A DNA stretch of 64,000 nt from Owenia fusiformis (taxonomy: Eukaryota > Annelida > Polychaeta > Sabellida > Oweniidae). The notes beneath the pieces were generated by a model, which was not told the origin of the DNA, did no database searches, and saw only the letters and a list, made by a program, of their open reading frames with translations. Position numbers and translations under genes: made by a program. Below are positions 11,718 to 22,681 of the stretch, piece by piece; position 1 is the stretch's first letter; every line of letters starts with the position of its first letter. Location: positions 14,404,150 to 14,468,149 of the forward strand of contig CAIIXF020000002.1 of NCBI GenBank assembly GCA_903813345.2, in the 5' to 3' direction.

Positions 11718-11991
11718 TACGAGGGGTGATTCAAAAGTAATAGACAAAATTTTATAGGCATACTACGTATTAAACATTACCAAATCAGTCTAATTTTTGA
11801 CAGACATTAGATCATTCAGTGATCTACAATATGTAAGTGTCAAATTTTTATTTAACTGCATTTAATATTGTTTCAGCTATGCAAAACCATGGTAACTAGG
11901 GTAAGCATGGGCAGAATCTAGAGCTGGCATTGAATAGAATTTTCATGTGGACATGTCAGAGCTCTCGATCGACTATGACATCACCATGTTG
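11718..11991 (+). mobile_element. mariner-like left end, truncated
   Basis: Begins tacgaggggtgattcaaaag, which has the look of a mariner terminal repeat, and continues for about 270 bp with no partner end. It is cut off at 11992 where another repeat begins. Confidence 0.45.
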
Positions 11992-12268
11992 CAGGCCTGT
12001 CAACTGTCCCGCAATTTGCGTATTTGTCACGCATTTGCTGAAGAATTTGAAGTCACGCCAGTTATTTTTGCGTGACAGAAAATGTCACGCAAATACGCAT
12101 TTCACCTGGTTATTGTCAAGCAAAAATATTTCTGTAGAAAAATTTCTAAAAAAGATCGTCTACACAGCAAAAATACGAACGCCGGAAAAAAATGTACGCA
12201 TTTTGTTCGGACTTTTCACGCGAATTCCGTATATGTCACGCATTCCGTTCGAAATTTTTCTACCTACC
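11992..12268 (+). mobile_element. 'CAGGCCTGTCAACTG' element, copy 1, truncated at the right
   Basis: Starts with caggcctgtcaactgtcccg and carries the same interior as the copies at 15567, 25567 and 33104 (tgcgtatttgtcacgcattt, then gcgtgacagaaaatgtcacg). The right end diverges at about 12268, before the usual gttgacagccctg terminus. No coding capacity. Confidence 0.75.
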
Positions 12269-13121
12269 TGATTGTGTCATCATAGATGGCGTTACTGTAC
12301 AGCCTCGTTCTGAGTTATAAATAAAAGATGAAACAACATTTAAATTATTCTCTATTGTTTATTCCTCATTTCCACATAATTAGGGTAGTTTAGAAAATAC
12401 AACACCAAGAAAATGCATTTTCTTTGATTTTTGGGCTCCCAGAGGGTATACACATTTTTCACCAAGTGGCAGGATATACACATACCCTATCAATTTCCAC
12501 ATACTCAAATTGCCTTACTAAAGAAAACCTACTAAAAGTTTAGTGGTCAATAAATATCCGATCTGTTATTCCAAAATCAGAAGCGAATTGAATAATATAG
12601 ATTAGAATGCACAAATATATTATTGGCCAATGATTCAGGGGTTTCATCAGCAACAGGCAATTTTTACAAGTTGTTTTTAAAAAATTGCCTGTTGTTTTCA
12701 ATATAAAAAAAATCAAATTTTCTCTTAATTTTGAGAGTATGCAATGGCGTTTTTGCGTATACAATGCTACGCTATTGGCTGCACCGCCTTGTCATTTGCT
12801 AGCTTTGCCCCTACATAACCATATATTTGAGTCTACAGAATAGAAATAAGAGGATGGTTATTCAGTTGACTTTTGAAAAGGGTTAATTTTATTCTGTCTG
12901 CCTCATTGCAAAACAGGAATATCCCAGAATTCATACAGTCATACTTCACTTATGTAAACTATATCTTTGATTGGCCAAGGGTTCATCTATAATCCTGGGA
13001 AATGACCTCTTCTGAACGTAAAGCGTGGGAACATCTGATTTGACCAGTTCCCAGTGTGTCACCTGTCATTTCTCTGGAATTATGTACACTTTCATCCAAA
13101 AGATTGGAAACAATTGTAGTA
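12269..13121. other. no gene; contains the left arm of an inverted repeat pair
   Basis: 12384-12470 (agaaaatacaacaccaagaa, then 'gggctcccagagggtata') is the reverse complement of 15160-15256. The rest of this interval and 14835-14915 share segments with 31506-31745, so these belong to a dispersed, rearranged repeat family. Confidence 0.6.
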
Positions 13122-13321
13122 CAGTAAAACCTGTATATCTGAACACTTGGCTAATCTGAACACCTCCCAATTTGAACCTTTTTTTGTCCCGTTTTCCTCC
13201 CATTGACTCAAATGTTAAAAAACCTTGAAATGTGAACACCTCCCAATTTGAACAGTGAACAGTCATGTTTGAAAAGTTAACCTATCTAATCTGAAAATTT
13301 TTCATATAATATCACATGTTA

Positions 13322-14385
13322 CAGGGTGTTCAATAAGTATTGCTAATTTTGCTATAACTTTTGTTCTGTTTGTTTTTTCTTCATGAAACCTCCACAACAT
13401 AAGGTACATATATCTGACTTTATTCTTTGAAAGTTTCAAGACAATCGAATCAGTATTAACAAAGTTATGGTTACTAAGGTAACCAATATCATGGATATGC
13501 GGGGCAAATTTCTGACGTCACTTTGGACGACATTTTGAGTGTTGAAAGCAGTATCATTTCATGCCATTTAACTATTGGGATATGCAGTGCAGTTATAAAG
13601 AATCCATTCCAGAGTCACTTCGAAATTCATGATCCATATTAACTTCATGAGGTGCTCAAAATAGGCAGGCACCCTTAGCGTCAATGCACACTTGCTATCT
13701 GGCGACCCACTCGTGGTACACATTTTTGAAGCCACCCTTAAAGTGTGTGGCTCGGGAGGTGTTCACTGCAGACATCAGCTGATTGAGATTCTGGTGCGAT
13801 ATTCCTCTCAGGTCCCTTTTCACTGGGGCGAATACAACAAAATCAAGTGGGGCCTTATCTGGGAAATATGCTGAGTGGGGCAATGCTTCCATGCCAAGCT
13901 CTGTTATTGTATTTAGGAGAATAGAGGATCTGTGAGCAGGGGTGTTATCCTGGTGGACCGTATGGGTCGATATTGCTCTTTGAGAACGTTGAAGTGTGTG
14001 GCTAGGGATGCGCAGTGTTCACTGCAGACATTCGCTGATTGAGATTCTGGTGCGATATTCCTCTCAGATCTCTTCACCGCTGTTAGATAATACATATAAA
14101 TCAAACTGACAACATCAAGATTTGACCATATGAACAGTTTTTATTCATCAAAGTTTTTATTTGAGGTATAACAATAATTCATCATGTAAACCCTTAAGGT
14201 TGCCCCGCGTATCTGTGACAATGGTTACCATAGTAACCATAACTTTGTCAATACTAAGTCGCTTGTCCAGAAATTTGGAAAGGATAAGGTCAGTCATGTG
14301 TTGCTTATGTTTTTAAAGTTTCATGAAGAAATATGCAAGATAACAAAAGTTATAACAAAATTAGCAATACTTATTGAACGCCCTG
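13322..14385 (-). mobile_element. mariner element (DD34D type), degenerate
   Basis: Inverted repeats of about 190 bp (left cagggtgttcaataagtatt, right mirrored), with TA at 13320-13321 and 14386-14387. The minus strand encodes the catalytic half of a mariner transposase: HQDN with the second aspartate, exactly 34 residues, then the third aspartate in PDKAPLDF, so DD34D. The N-terminal half is missing and part of the C-terminal coding (about 13740-13812) is duplicated at 13985-14070. Inactive. Confidence 0.88.
13692..14104 (-). pseudogene. mariner transposase catalytic fragment
   Basis: On the minus strand the frame from about 13965 reads through HQDNTPAHRS to LPHSAYFPDKAPLDF, then VKRDLRG and HQNL. 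This is the C-terminal part of the DDE/D domain that cuts and pastes DNA. The first aspartate block and the DNA-binding domain are absent. The piece at 13985-14070 repeats the RDLRG...HQNL coding segment with frame damage. The one visible triad segment has the canonical spacing. Confidence 0.8.
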
Positions 14386-14651
14386 TACATACAAAATTGA
14401 TCAAATATTTGAAAAAACGTGAATGATCTCACTCATGGTGATGCTTTCTAGGATGAATAAATTCATTTGAATCAGATTTTCATGTCACTGTAATGCCAAA
14501 AAGCTATGTAGTCAACAGAACTATAAATATTTATTGAATTTGTTCCTATTTCTTCAAAATCCAAAATCTTGCAAATGCAAAACCTCAAAATGTGAATACC
14601 TCCTAATCCGAACGCTTTTAGCTGGTCCCTCGGATTAGATAGGTTTTACTG

Positions 14652-15256
14652 TAGGTACAATCCCCTCTAAAAGTTACTGAGATCACTGGCTGGGAATTGG
14701 TGTTTGCCTACACACAGGTGTTCAATAGAGTAGACTTGTGTGTTCATTGGGCACAGATCTTCACTAAAGAGGTGTTCAATATGACAGTTTTACTGTACTG
14801 AAATCAATCCTGGGAATTTACTATATACAAAATTGAAATGTGTGTATCATGCCATCCCTGCAAAGTAATTGACTCGCCCACTTGGTCTCTTGGATCCACT
14901 TGCAAAATATATATAACCATTTTTAAGAAACACATGGCAGCCATCTTGAAAAATGGCGGCTTTTACCCACGATTTTACAATTTTTGCTATAACTTGAAAA
15001 GTAGTGGAGCGATTTTGTTCATATTTGATATGAGACTAATTATTGGCATGGCACACTGTTTAATGACATTTTGGCTAGAAGGCGACCATTTTGAAAATCG
15101 GCTATCGAGCAGAACTTCTACTCCCATAGGGTATATGTGTCTACATGCATAAACTACGAAAAAAGCACTCAGTGAAAAATGTATATACCCTCTGGGAGCC
15201 CCAAAATCAAAGAAAATGCATTTTCTTGGTGTTGTATTTTCTAAACTATCCCAGCC
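14652..15256. other. no gene; repeat fragments
   Basis: Contains a segment shared with 31665-31745 (words cttggtctcttggatcca), pieces related to the 10.2-11.6 kb element (atggcggc...gaccattttgaaaatcgg), and the right arm of the inverted pair with 12384-12470. Confidence 0.6.
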
Positions 15257-15566
15257 CATTGCCAGGTATGGTCAGTATATACTGACAGGTATACTTTCAG
15301 TCTATACTGACAGGTCAACTTTTAGTCTAGTTTCAGTATACCTTCAGTATATGTCCCATGTTAAAATTCCATTGACAGGTATTTTTCAATTATGGTAATT
15401 AGACTTACCAGTATGGTTTCAGTATACTTTCAGTATAAACCAATGGGTATACATTCAGTATACTTTCAGTATATACATACCAGTATGGTTTCAGTATAAT
15501 TTCAGTATATACCAATGGGTATGCATTCAGTATATACGTATAGGTATACTTTCAGTATGGTATCAG

Positions 15567-15928
15567 CAGGGCTGTCAACTTGGGACCACCTAATATGAGT
15601 GACTTACAAATGTTGGACACCTAAGTCCAAATCTGAACACTTTTGTCCAAATTTTGAACACCTTTGGCCAACTTTTAAACACCTTTGGCCAAAGTTTGAG
15701 CACCTTTGCCAAACTTTGATCACCTCGAATTTTTCCGACGTTCGTATTTTTACCGTATCACGAACATATTTTGAAAAATTTTCTACAGAAATATTTTTGC
15801 TTGACAATAACCAGGTAAAATGCGTATTTGCGTGACATTTTCTGTCACGCAAAAAAAACTGGCGTGACTTCAAATTCTTCAGCAAATGCTTGACAAATAC
15901 GCAAATTGCGGGACAGTTGACAGGCCTG
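15567..15928 (-). mobile_element. 'CAGGCCTGTCAACTG' element, copy 2
   Basis: Complete 362-bp copy in reverse orientation: starts cagggctgtcaacttgggac, ends cagttgacaggcctg. It is flanked by the 6-bp duplication TATCAG at 15561-15566 and 15929-15934. Internal units 'aacacctttggccaa' repeat four to five times. Confidence 0.82.
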
Positions 15929-16977
15929 TATCAGTATACTGACAGTCTTAACATGTCAGTCTGTAGACTGATATGGATGAATATGACTCTACCAATGAGA
16001 TACCTTAAATTTTATATCATTCTGCAGATGAGAAAAAATAGTACATGTAATTTGGATAGCAGTCTTATTTTCTAGCATTACATTATCTAATTAATTAGAT
16101 GCAGGATTATGAAGACTTTTAAAAGACATACCACAAATAAATTAATATTCTTATATTAAAGGCAGAATCGGATCTATAGGGGGTGACAAAATTGCAAGCA
16201 ACGTGCATAATTGACCTACCAATCTATCTCAAATACAATACCTCCAAAAAGATTCACAATGTATTATAAATTGGTGAAGTTATCAAAGATTCAAAGTGCA
16301 AAAATGGGTGAAAAATGTTTAAATTCTCCCAAATAATAAGAATGGTGACCATTCTTATAGAAAAATAATACATTATTGTAAAAGTCTTTTGTTTTTCTTA
16401 AATAAAGTATGCACTTTTGTGATTTTTAGAAAATAGACATGACAAGGAATGACATGAGCCAAAAATATTCCAAAATTGAAACAATTTTTTGTTTAGCCTG
16501 CTCGCTATCTCTGATTCTCTCTTTAACTATATTCAAGTTTTATTCATGATGTATTTTTGATGCAAAGTTTTAATTTTCAAATTTTAACTGTATTTCTTTT
16601 TTAAATTTTACTATGACTGTATCTTTCATATCTTTCTCTCATTTTTTGTGTTTTCAATGTATAAAACATTCAATGTAATTATGAGCAGGAATGCTCCCCT
16701 GCCACCTAGTCTGGTAGGACAGGTTGTGGAAACAAATGGTCATAAAATAGAACTTACATATGAATAATTGTTGACTTATAGTTTTATCATGAATTTTGCA
16801 TTTGCCGTTTATATTATAAAATGATAAAATAAAACTGGTATACGTTCAGTCTAATCATTATTTATCAGAGTTTGTTTGGTATGCTTTCAGTTTACTATTG
16901 AAAATCATAAGTAAAACAGGTATACTTTCAGTATATTCATTATCTTCATACCTATTTACAGATCTATATTCAGTATA

Positions 16978-17965
16978 CAGGGTGTCCCAAAAAAAAGGAA
17001 ACCAGCAATCGATTGCTTATTTCTCAAATATGAATAATGATAGGAAAATTTCTTAGCTACCATCTGATAGATTATGATGTCCTCTTTCTTATGATACCAA
17101 AGTTGTCTATTTTTCTTCACGGATGACTGAGTTATAAGGGATTCTAGTGACCATGTCAGAAATGAGTTTGTACCACTTTCAGCCAAGTCAATTTCACCAT
17201 CATAACAAAGTGCTAAGTAACAACAAACATCAGGATATCACTCTTTTACTAATTTATTCCAATTGAAATTACACATATCATATTTAACACCCCTTTTAAA
17301 TCCCAATGTCCATTCAAAGTTGTTTTAACCCCAGTGTCCTTCAACATGACCCCCATTCCTTTCAATGCAAATGTCTTCCCTTGATCTCATCGCACGTACT
17401 GCATCCCTGATGATGTCTCTCTGTCCCCTTAGATCATCCACTGCTGAGACAATCCTGGCCCTTAGATCATCAACGTCTCTTGGTGGTGTTGTGAAGACTT
17501 TACCCTTGAGATAACCCCTAATGAAGAAGTCGCAGGGTGTCAGGTCTGGGGATCTCGGTGGCCACTCAATCTCGTGGTTCAAGGCAATCACTCTTCTGAA
17601 GGCTCCCACTTCTGAGCCACTCACTTACTACGAATACTCTTTGAGTTTGGGTCAGCTGCATGACTTGCTATGTTGAATGCTTGTTCAGAAATGTGTATTT
17701 CGAATGGGACATGGTCTTGCATAGCCATTTTAATCCCTCATTGTTCAGCTATTCATGACAGAAAAAGTGGCACAAACCAATTTCTGATATGGTCACTTAA
17801 ATCTCTTAGAACTCAGTCATCCATGAAGAAAAATAGACAACTTTGGTATCATAAGATAAAGGACATCATAACCTATCAGACGGTAGCTGTGAAAATTTCT
17901 TTTTATTATTCATATTTTAGAAATAAGCAATCTATTGCCGGTTTCCTTTTTTTTGGGACACACTG
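16978..17965 (-). mobile_element. Tc1/mariner-type element with 220-bp inverted repeats
   Basis: Ends cagggtgtcccaaaaaaaag and its mirror ttttttttgggacacactg, TA on both sides (16976-16977 and 17966-17967), and inverted repeats of about 200-220 bp. In the centre the minus strand encodes a transposase C-terminal piece. It was inserted inside the tatactttcag-rich element. Confidence 0.86.
17325..17624 (-). pseudogene. mariner-family transposase C-terminal fragment
   Basis: Residues EWPPRSPDLTPCDFF, then RGYLKGKVF, are the signature around the third catalytic acidic residue of IS630/Tc1/mariner transposases. They differ from the SPDLAPLDF type of the two DD34D mariners in this window. The second aspartate block cannot be found upstream, so catalytic spacing cannot be read. 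Truncated and inactive. Confidence 0.82.
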
Positions 17966-18090
17966 TATATACCTATTAATTGGTATGGTATCAGTCTGGT
18001 ATCAGTATAGACCTATCAACAAGGTATACTTTTAGTATACTTTTGGTATAGAGTGACTATACCTGGCAATAGGCTGGGATATTTGAGAAA

Positions 18091-19373
18091 ATGCATGGGG
18101 GAAGATTCAATCCTTATAGACACAGGTCCTTTTAGCAAAATTCAGGAAATTTGATTTTGAGATTTCTTGAAATTTATTTGGGGTAGGGGTACACCTTACA
18201 GTTTGCATCACAGATTGAGTACACCCAACTGAGGTGAACATGGCCATATGGGGTATCATTGGAAAGCGATTTCTACTATCTTTCGAGTGATATCCATGTC
18301 AAGGTGTTCAATTGCATATTATGACGTCATAACGGTAGGGAGAAACAAAGGTTCATTCAAAACTGCCCAGAAGACAATTGAATGGCACCGGAGAATGGAC
18401 TTCGGGGTACTAGGCACAATGGCCTCGCCCCGAAAACACCAAAGTTTCTTCAAAATGTCACGATTTTGGTACCATTGTTCAGCTAAGATACTGTCCTTTA
18501 ATATGATATGCGCTATTAGGCTTCTTAATGAACTTAAAAATCTCAAAAGGGGACAAAACCTACAAAATACCCCAAAAATGCCCATCTATCGTCAGATTTC
18601 TCAGAGAATTCTGGTAAAATTACCAAGGTCAAAATCACTCCGCCGCCAGCTTAAAATGAGATTTCCCACTGAACTTCGACATGTTTTCAGATAAATCAGG
18701 ACCTACCTTATAAATATTTAGTCCCAATTCACTTCCCAAACGCCAGATGGCGCTCCAATAGGTAGGAAAGGAGAAAAATTACTTTTTATACAGAAAACCA
18801 AATCACTAATGGTAACCGCTAGTGTCCTTACTCAGGACTATATCCTGTTATTAATACAGCTGTTAAAGAGGCTCTATGCCATAGGATAGCACAATCAAGA
18901 CCCCTCTGGACTTTTTTGCATATTGAGTTTCACCACATATATACCCATCTACTTACCAAAGAAGAAGTCCCAATTTCCCCTCTGTCAGTGTTAATTTTGC
19001 GATTGTGCTGGCCGATCTAATTATTTTCGAAGAAATTAATTCAATCTAAAGTTTGAATATTCCAGTAAAGTCCTCCTAGCTGTTATTTAATTGGTCTTTG
19101 AATTTGTTTATCATAAACCTGATTGGCTGCCTGGTTCAAGGCGCTTGTGGGCGCTTGTGTGACTCAATGGGGATTCCCCTCGCTAGCCGAGGAATCGATT
19201 GTGTTTAATTCTGGAGTTTGGTTGTTCTGTTGACTATTTCCCATATTTCGGCAATAATATACCCCAAAGTTATTCTCAAGATACGATATCCATAGTATGT
19301 GAGATATTGTATGAGCAATAACAATAGGACATCATTGATTGTCTGGGGGAGAAACCTATGGCATAATGCATCT
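18091..19373. other. no gene seen
   Basis: Open frames of 88-148 codons occur here on both strands but have no recognisable domain and overlap each other. The 'gcgcttgtgggcgcttgtg' duplicate at about 19140 is a short local repeat. Confidence 0.5.
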
Positions 19374-19738
19374 TTAAAATTTCTAAACTTAACTTAAAGA
19401 GACCATTAGAAATCAAACTTAATAGAATGAGGTGTAACCTATCATTAAGGTCAGATTTCTACAGACACAATTTCGAAAACGTTTCAGATCCACACTGTCA
19501 GTGTGGATTTAATAATCAGACAAAGGTCCATTTCCTCTTGCATTGCCCTCTTACACTTGAAGCAAGGCAACATTACATCGAAAGTTTATCTATTGCTGAC
19601 CGAAACTCCTTTCACTTTTCAGGTAAAAGAAGTTTTGACAAACTCAATATGATTTTATTTGGTGATACAAACCTTACAAGAGATCAAAATTCTATTATTA
19701 TGAAGCTAACTGCAACATTTATTGATAAAATAATTTAG
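19374..19738 (+). pseudogene. LINE reverse transcriptase C-terminal fragment
   Basis: Open frame ending in a TAG just before 19740. Residues RMRCNLSLRSDFYRHNF, then CQCG and KVHFLLHCPL, fit the zinc-knuckle tail of a non-LTR retrotransposon, distinct from the other LINE fragments here. Only the last 120 codons survive. No target duplication was resolved. Confidence 0.75.
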
Positions 19739-20028
19739 GAATTGAATTTTTTATGTACATGTACTACTTGAATCTGATCATTATTCATCATCTCATCTCA
19801 TTCTCTTCATCTGTCTTCCATCATAACTGGGAGCATGGGCTTTCAATAGAAGGCCTTCTACTGAAAGCACATGTTGAGAGTAACTTATTTTCTTTTTCTG
19901 TTTCAGTAACACAAGCCAAAAATGTCATCAGACCTCGGCTTGCATTTCATACACATGGTATTTTTTTTTTTGTACCTATGACTATTGTATTATAAATGTG
20001 TTAAAATGAGATAAATTAACCTTAAAAA

Positions 20029-20350
20029 AAGACTACAATGAATGTAGCTTGTTTGAATCCTGAATGATCTTCTTGGGGGATGCTTTGAACATACAATCAC
20101 TCTGTGTCATAAAGACAAGTGAGACTACAATATGAATGCAGCTTGTTTGAATCCAGAATGATCTTCTTGGGAGATGCTTTGAACATATAATCACTCTGTG
20201 TCATAAAGACAAGTGAGACTACAATATGAATGCAGCTTGTTTGAATCCAGAATGATCTTCTTGGGAGATGCTTTGAACATACAATCACTCTGTGTCATAA
20301 AGACAAGTGAGACTACAATATGAATGCAGCTTGTTTGAATCCTGAATGAC
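20029..20350. repeat. 94-bp tandem repeat, 3.4 copies
   Basis: The unit starts gactacaatatgaatgcagc and recurs at about 20029, 20123, 20217 and 20311 with few differences. It lies in the locus A intron, 870 bp downstream of the exon 2 donor. Confidence 0.9.
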
Positions 20351-21215
20351 AAGACCTTGACAAGACCTTGATGATCGCTACTTAGAAAAAATGTCGAAAC
20401 AAAACTCTGAAACATGAACAATTCCTTCATTCATTATGGACTATTTTGAGATACTTTGTAATATTAATTTAGTATGATGTGAGAAGCACCAACTGATAGA
20501 TATTTATTTGGAGGATGCATCGAATTACAAAATGGGTCACATTTTCTGCATTTTAGTGTAAGTACTCTCGTTAATACTTGGTTATTCCTTGATATTTCCT
20601 GAGCTCTGTGAAGCGGGATGGGAGCTTATTAGAGGTTGGCCCTTAATATGGTGATTACGGTAGTCATATTTATTTGGCGACTTAAATCTATTTTGGCAGA
20701 TTACAAACATTGGCCAATTCATGTCTGTGCAATTATTTAGAAATCCCAAGAAATTTTTTCGCCCAGTGTAAAATGTTTAATTTTCAAGATCAGTCTGAAT
20801 CCAATAAATTGGACTATTTTGATGTTAGAAAGTCACAATAAGCATCAAATTGGTAAGTAGAGCTAATTCATTCATTTGCCTGGATTAATTTTGAATTAAT
20901 TTCACAGATATTATATTTATCTTTAGGATACTAAATTCGCCAAATTAAATCTTAGCCAATTTGCAAATTTTGCCTAATTCTCCAAATTAAATCGCATCAA
21001 GTTAAGTTGACTAACAGTATGTAATTGAACATCATTCTGGAAACTTATCTTTGATGAACTGATGAAAGGTAAGCAAAACAAATTGCCAAACATACTTTAT
21101 TTGGGAAAAATATTAAAAAAATAAAGCAAAATGAGAAAAGAGAGTATTTTGGTGACATACACCATGCCTGGAAGACCATATTTCAAGTTGGTTTGAGCAA
21201 GAGAAGGATTCTCAC

Positions 21216-21527
21216 CTTGGTTTTGATCTGGCATGTCATCTATTGAGCTGTCTCCCTGCATCCAACTTGCACCTTCAGTAGACTCCTCATCATATCCCCC
21301 TTCCTTCTCTCCCTCATCTAGCTCTATGGTTATAGGCTCTTCTTGTTTAATATTGACAGTGTCCAAAATTGCACTTTCATCATGAGGACCTATATGTTGA
21401 TTATCAATGCCAGTAGTGTTAGTGTCGAGTCTGGCATGTTTATGAATTGGTTTACATGTAGGAGTATCTTGTGTTATATAATCTGATAGAGACCGCTTAA
21501 TGGCTCCAGGAGAAAGTGATGATTCCT
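21216..21527 (-). CDS. locus A exon 2: acidic, SUMO-motif linker exon
   Basis: 312 nt on the minus strand between acceptor ttgattattttcag (ending at 21528) and donor AAG|GTGAGA (after 21216). Both borders are phase 1, so the exon can be included or skipped without changing frame. It encodes 104 residues without cysteines in finger spacing: a polar start (SSLSPGAIKRSLSDY), then VNIKQEEPITIELDEGEKEGG, where IKQE fits the psi-K-x-E sumoylation consensus, then an acidic/serine stretch. Such acidic linkers between an N-terminal domain and fingers are common in transcription factors. Function is inferred from composition only. Confidence 0.75.
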
Positions 21528-21709
21528 CTGAAAATAATCAATGGATAGTTTGAGTATTTTGCATTATACATGTATATCTATTGCAAGTACTTGTGCAATT
21601 AGCATGAATCTCAGATGATAAAATGGAATATGTATGTTTGTCAGAGTTTATTGGGCTCTGTGGCATAAACTTAGAATCTTGACATCATTTCAAAGAACCT
21701 TGAACTTAC

Positions 21710-22181
21710 CTTTTATTGTTAACCCTCCTATAGCTTCAATCCTTCCTCCTGGTGTAACTTGTGTGGCAGTAGGCAAAGGAGAGTTAACAGGTGTCTGAGA
21801 ATTGTAGAGATATTGATTAGGAGTTTGAGCTGTTGATACTATAGCTACAAGTCTATTTTCTCTGTTAGTAAACTCTCTGTTCCTCTGTGCAGGGTCATGA
21901 GAGGGTTTATATGGCAACTTTCTGGAGCTTTGATTACTACAATAATCAGAAGATGCTTCAATGTCTACTTGAGGTGACCAACTTTGTTGAATACCTTGAG
22001 ATTCAGCTGGTTTCATAATGGTTCTGTGCATTTTTACAACAATTTCCCGCTCTTTCTCTCCTGGAGAAACACATATAATGCCATCTATCTCTAGTGAGGT
22101 GTTGAAGACAATGTTCTGCGTACAAAGTTTGAGAACTGCATCCTGTATCAGTTGTGTTAATACATCAGTTGAGGAAACCAT
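21710..22181 (-). CDS. locus A exon 1: shared N-terminal domain of a zinc-finger protein
   Basis: Minus-strand ATG at 22181-22179, with an in-frame TGA ten codons upstream and no intervening acceptor, so this start is favoured. 157 codons plus one base run to the donor AAAAG|GTAAGT at 21710/21709 (phase 1). Residues 1-55 (MVSSTDVLTQLIQDAVLKLC, later LEIDGIICVSPGEKE and IVVKMHRTI) look like a compact alpha/beta domain. I do not recognise it as BTB, KRAB or SCAN. The rest is low-complexity Q/S/P/N sequence. The phase-1 donor fits exon 2 and exons 3a/3b, making a predicted protein of about 350-390 residues. Confidence 0.78.
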
Positions 22182-22681
22182 TTTTAAGTCGTCAGGTAAC
22201 AGCTTTCACTTGGCTTTTATCACCTGTAAATGATGCAGGAACACTTTAAACTATACATTTAGATGGAGCTGCAATCTTTGAATGAATCTTTTTTATTTGC
22301 GCATGTGCAAAAAACAAATCAGAAAAAAAAGCTTCCATAGTTTGCTTCTATTTAAAAAATGGAAAATTGAATAAGATTTACATTTATTTCATTCAGATAC
22401 TGTGCTTTGCTTCATAATCGACAACATAAAGCTGATAGATTCATTCCTGAATGTTTACTAAAAGTAAGTGACAGTCTTCACTCTTGAGCTACGGTAGGTC
22501 TTATTTTTAATTCTAGCAAACTGCAGCCAGGCCTTGAAATGGGCACAAGTCTTGAGCCTATGGAAAGGGGGTTTACCACTTAATTTCATCAGGAGGCAAT
22601 TTGTTTTCACTTTGCATGTTACTAATCAGAGTTATTTTCATGTTTCACATCCTTGATAATCTTAATATAACATTTATGTTT
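22182..22681. other. upstream region of locus A exon 1
   Basis: A possible non-coding first exon or a promoter could lie here. 'catcatttacag|gtgata' on the minus strand near 22224 could be an acceptor (5' UTR) or a donor. No TATA or initiator can be called with confidence. Confidence 0.35.

Larger units (their letters stand above)
13122..14651. mobile_element. pogo/Tigger-like MITE split by a mariner
   Basis: The ends are CAGTAAAACCTGTATATCTG on the left and 'attagataggttttactg' on the right, flanked by TA at 13120-13121 and 14652-14653. Such CAGT ends with TA duplications are known for pogo/Tigger elements. The original element was about 460 bp and is interrupted at 13322-14385. A copy of the left end lies at 61734-61915. 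Confidence 0.72.
15245..18090. mobile_element. element rich in GGTATACTTTCAGTATA, with nested insertions
   Basis: The left edge (actatcccagcccattgcca) is mirrored at the right edge (about 18055-18085, tggcaataggctgggatat). Between them are many copies of the near-palindromic word tatactttcagtatac. Two other elements are nested inside (15567-15928 and 16978-17965); without them the element is about 1.5 kb. No protein was recognised. Confidence 0.6.
10034..21215 (-). other. large phase-1 intron of locus A
   Basis: Interval between the exon 2 donor and the exon 3a acceptor. It is filled by nested transposable elements listed separately, so the distance seems to have grown by insertion. No further zinc-finger exon was recognised in it. 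Confidence 0.6.

Noticed and set aside
18248-18694. 148-codon open frame as a gene
   Set aside because: No recognisable domain, overlapped by an open frame on the other strand, no convincing splice sites.
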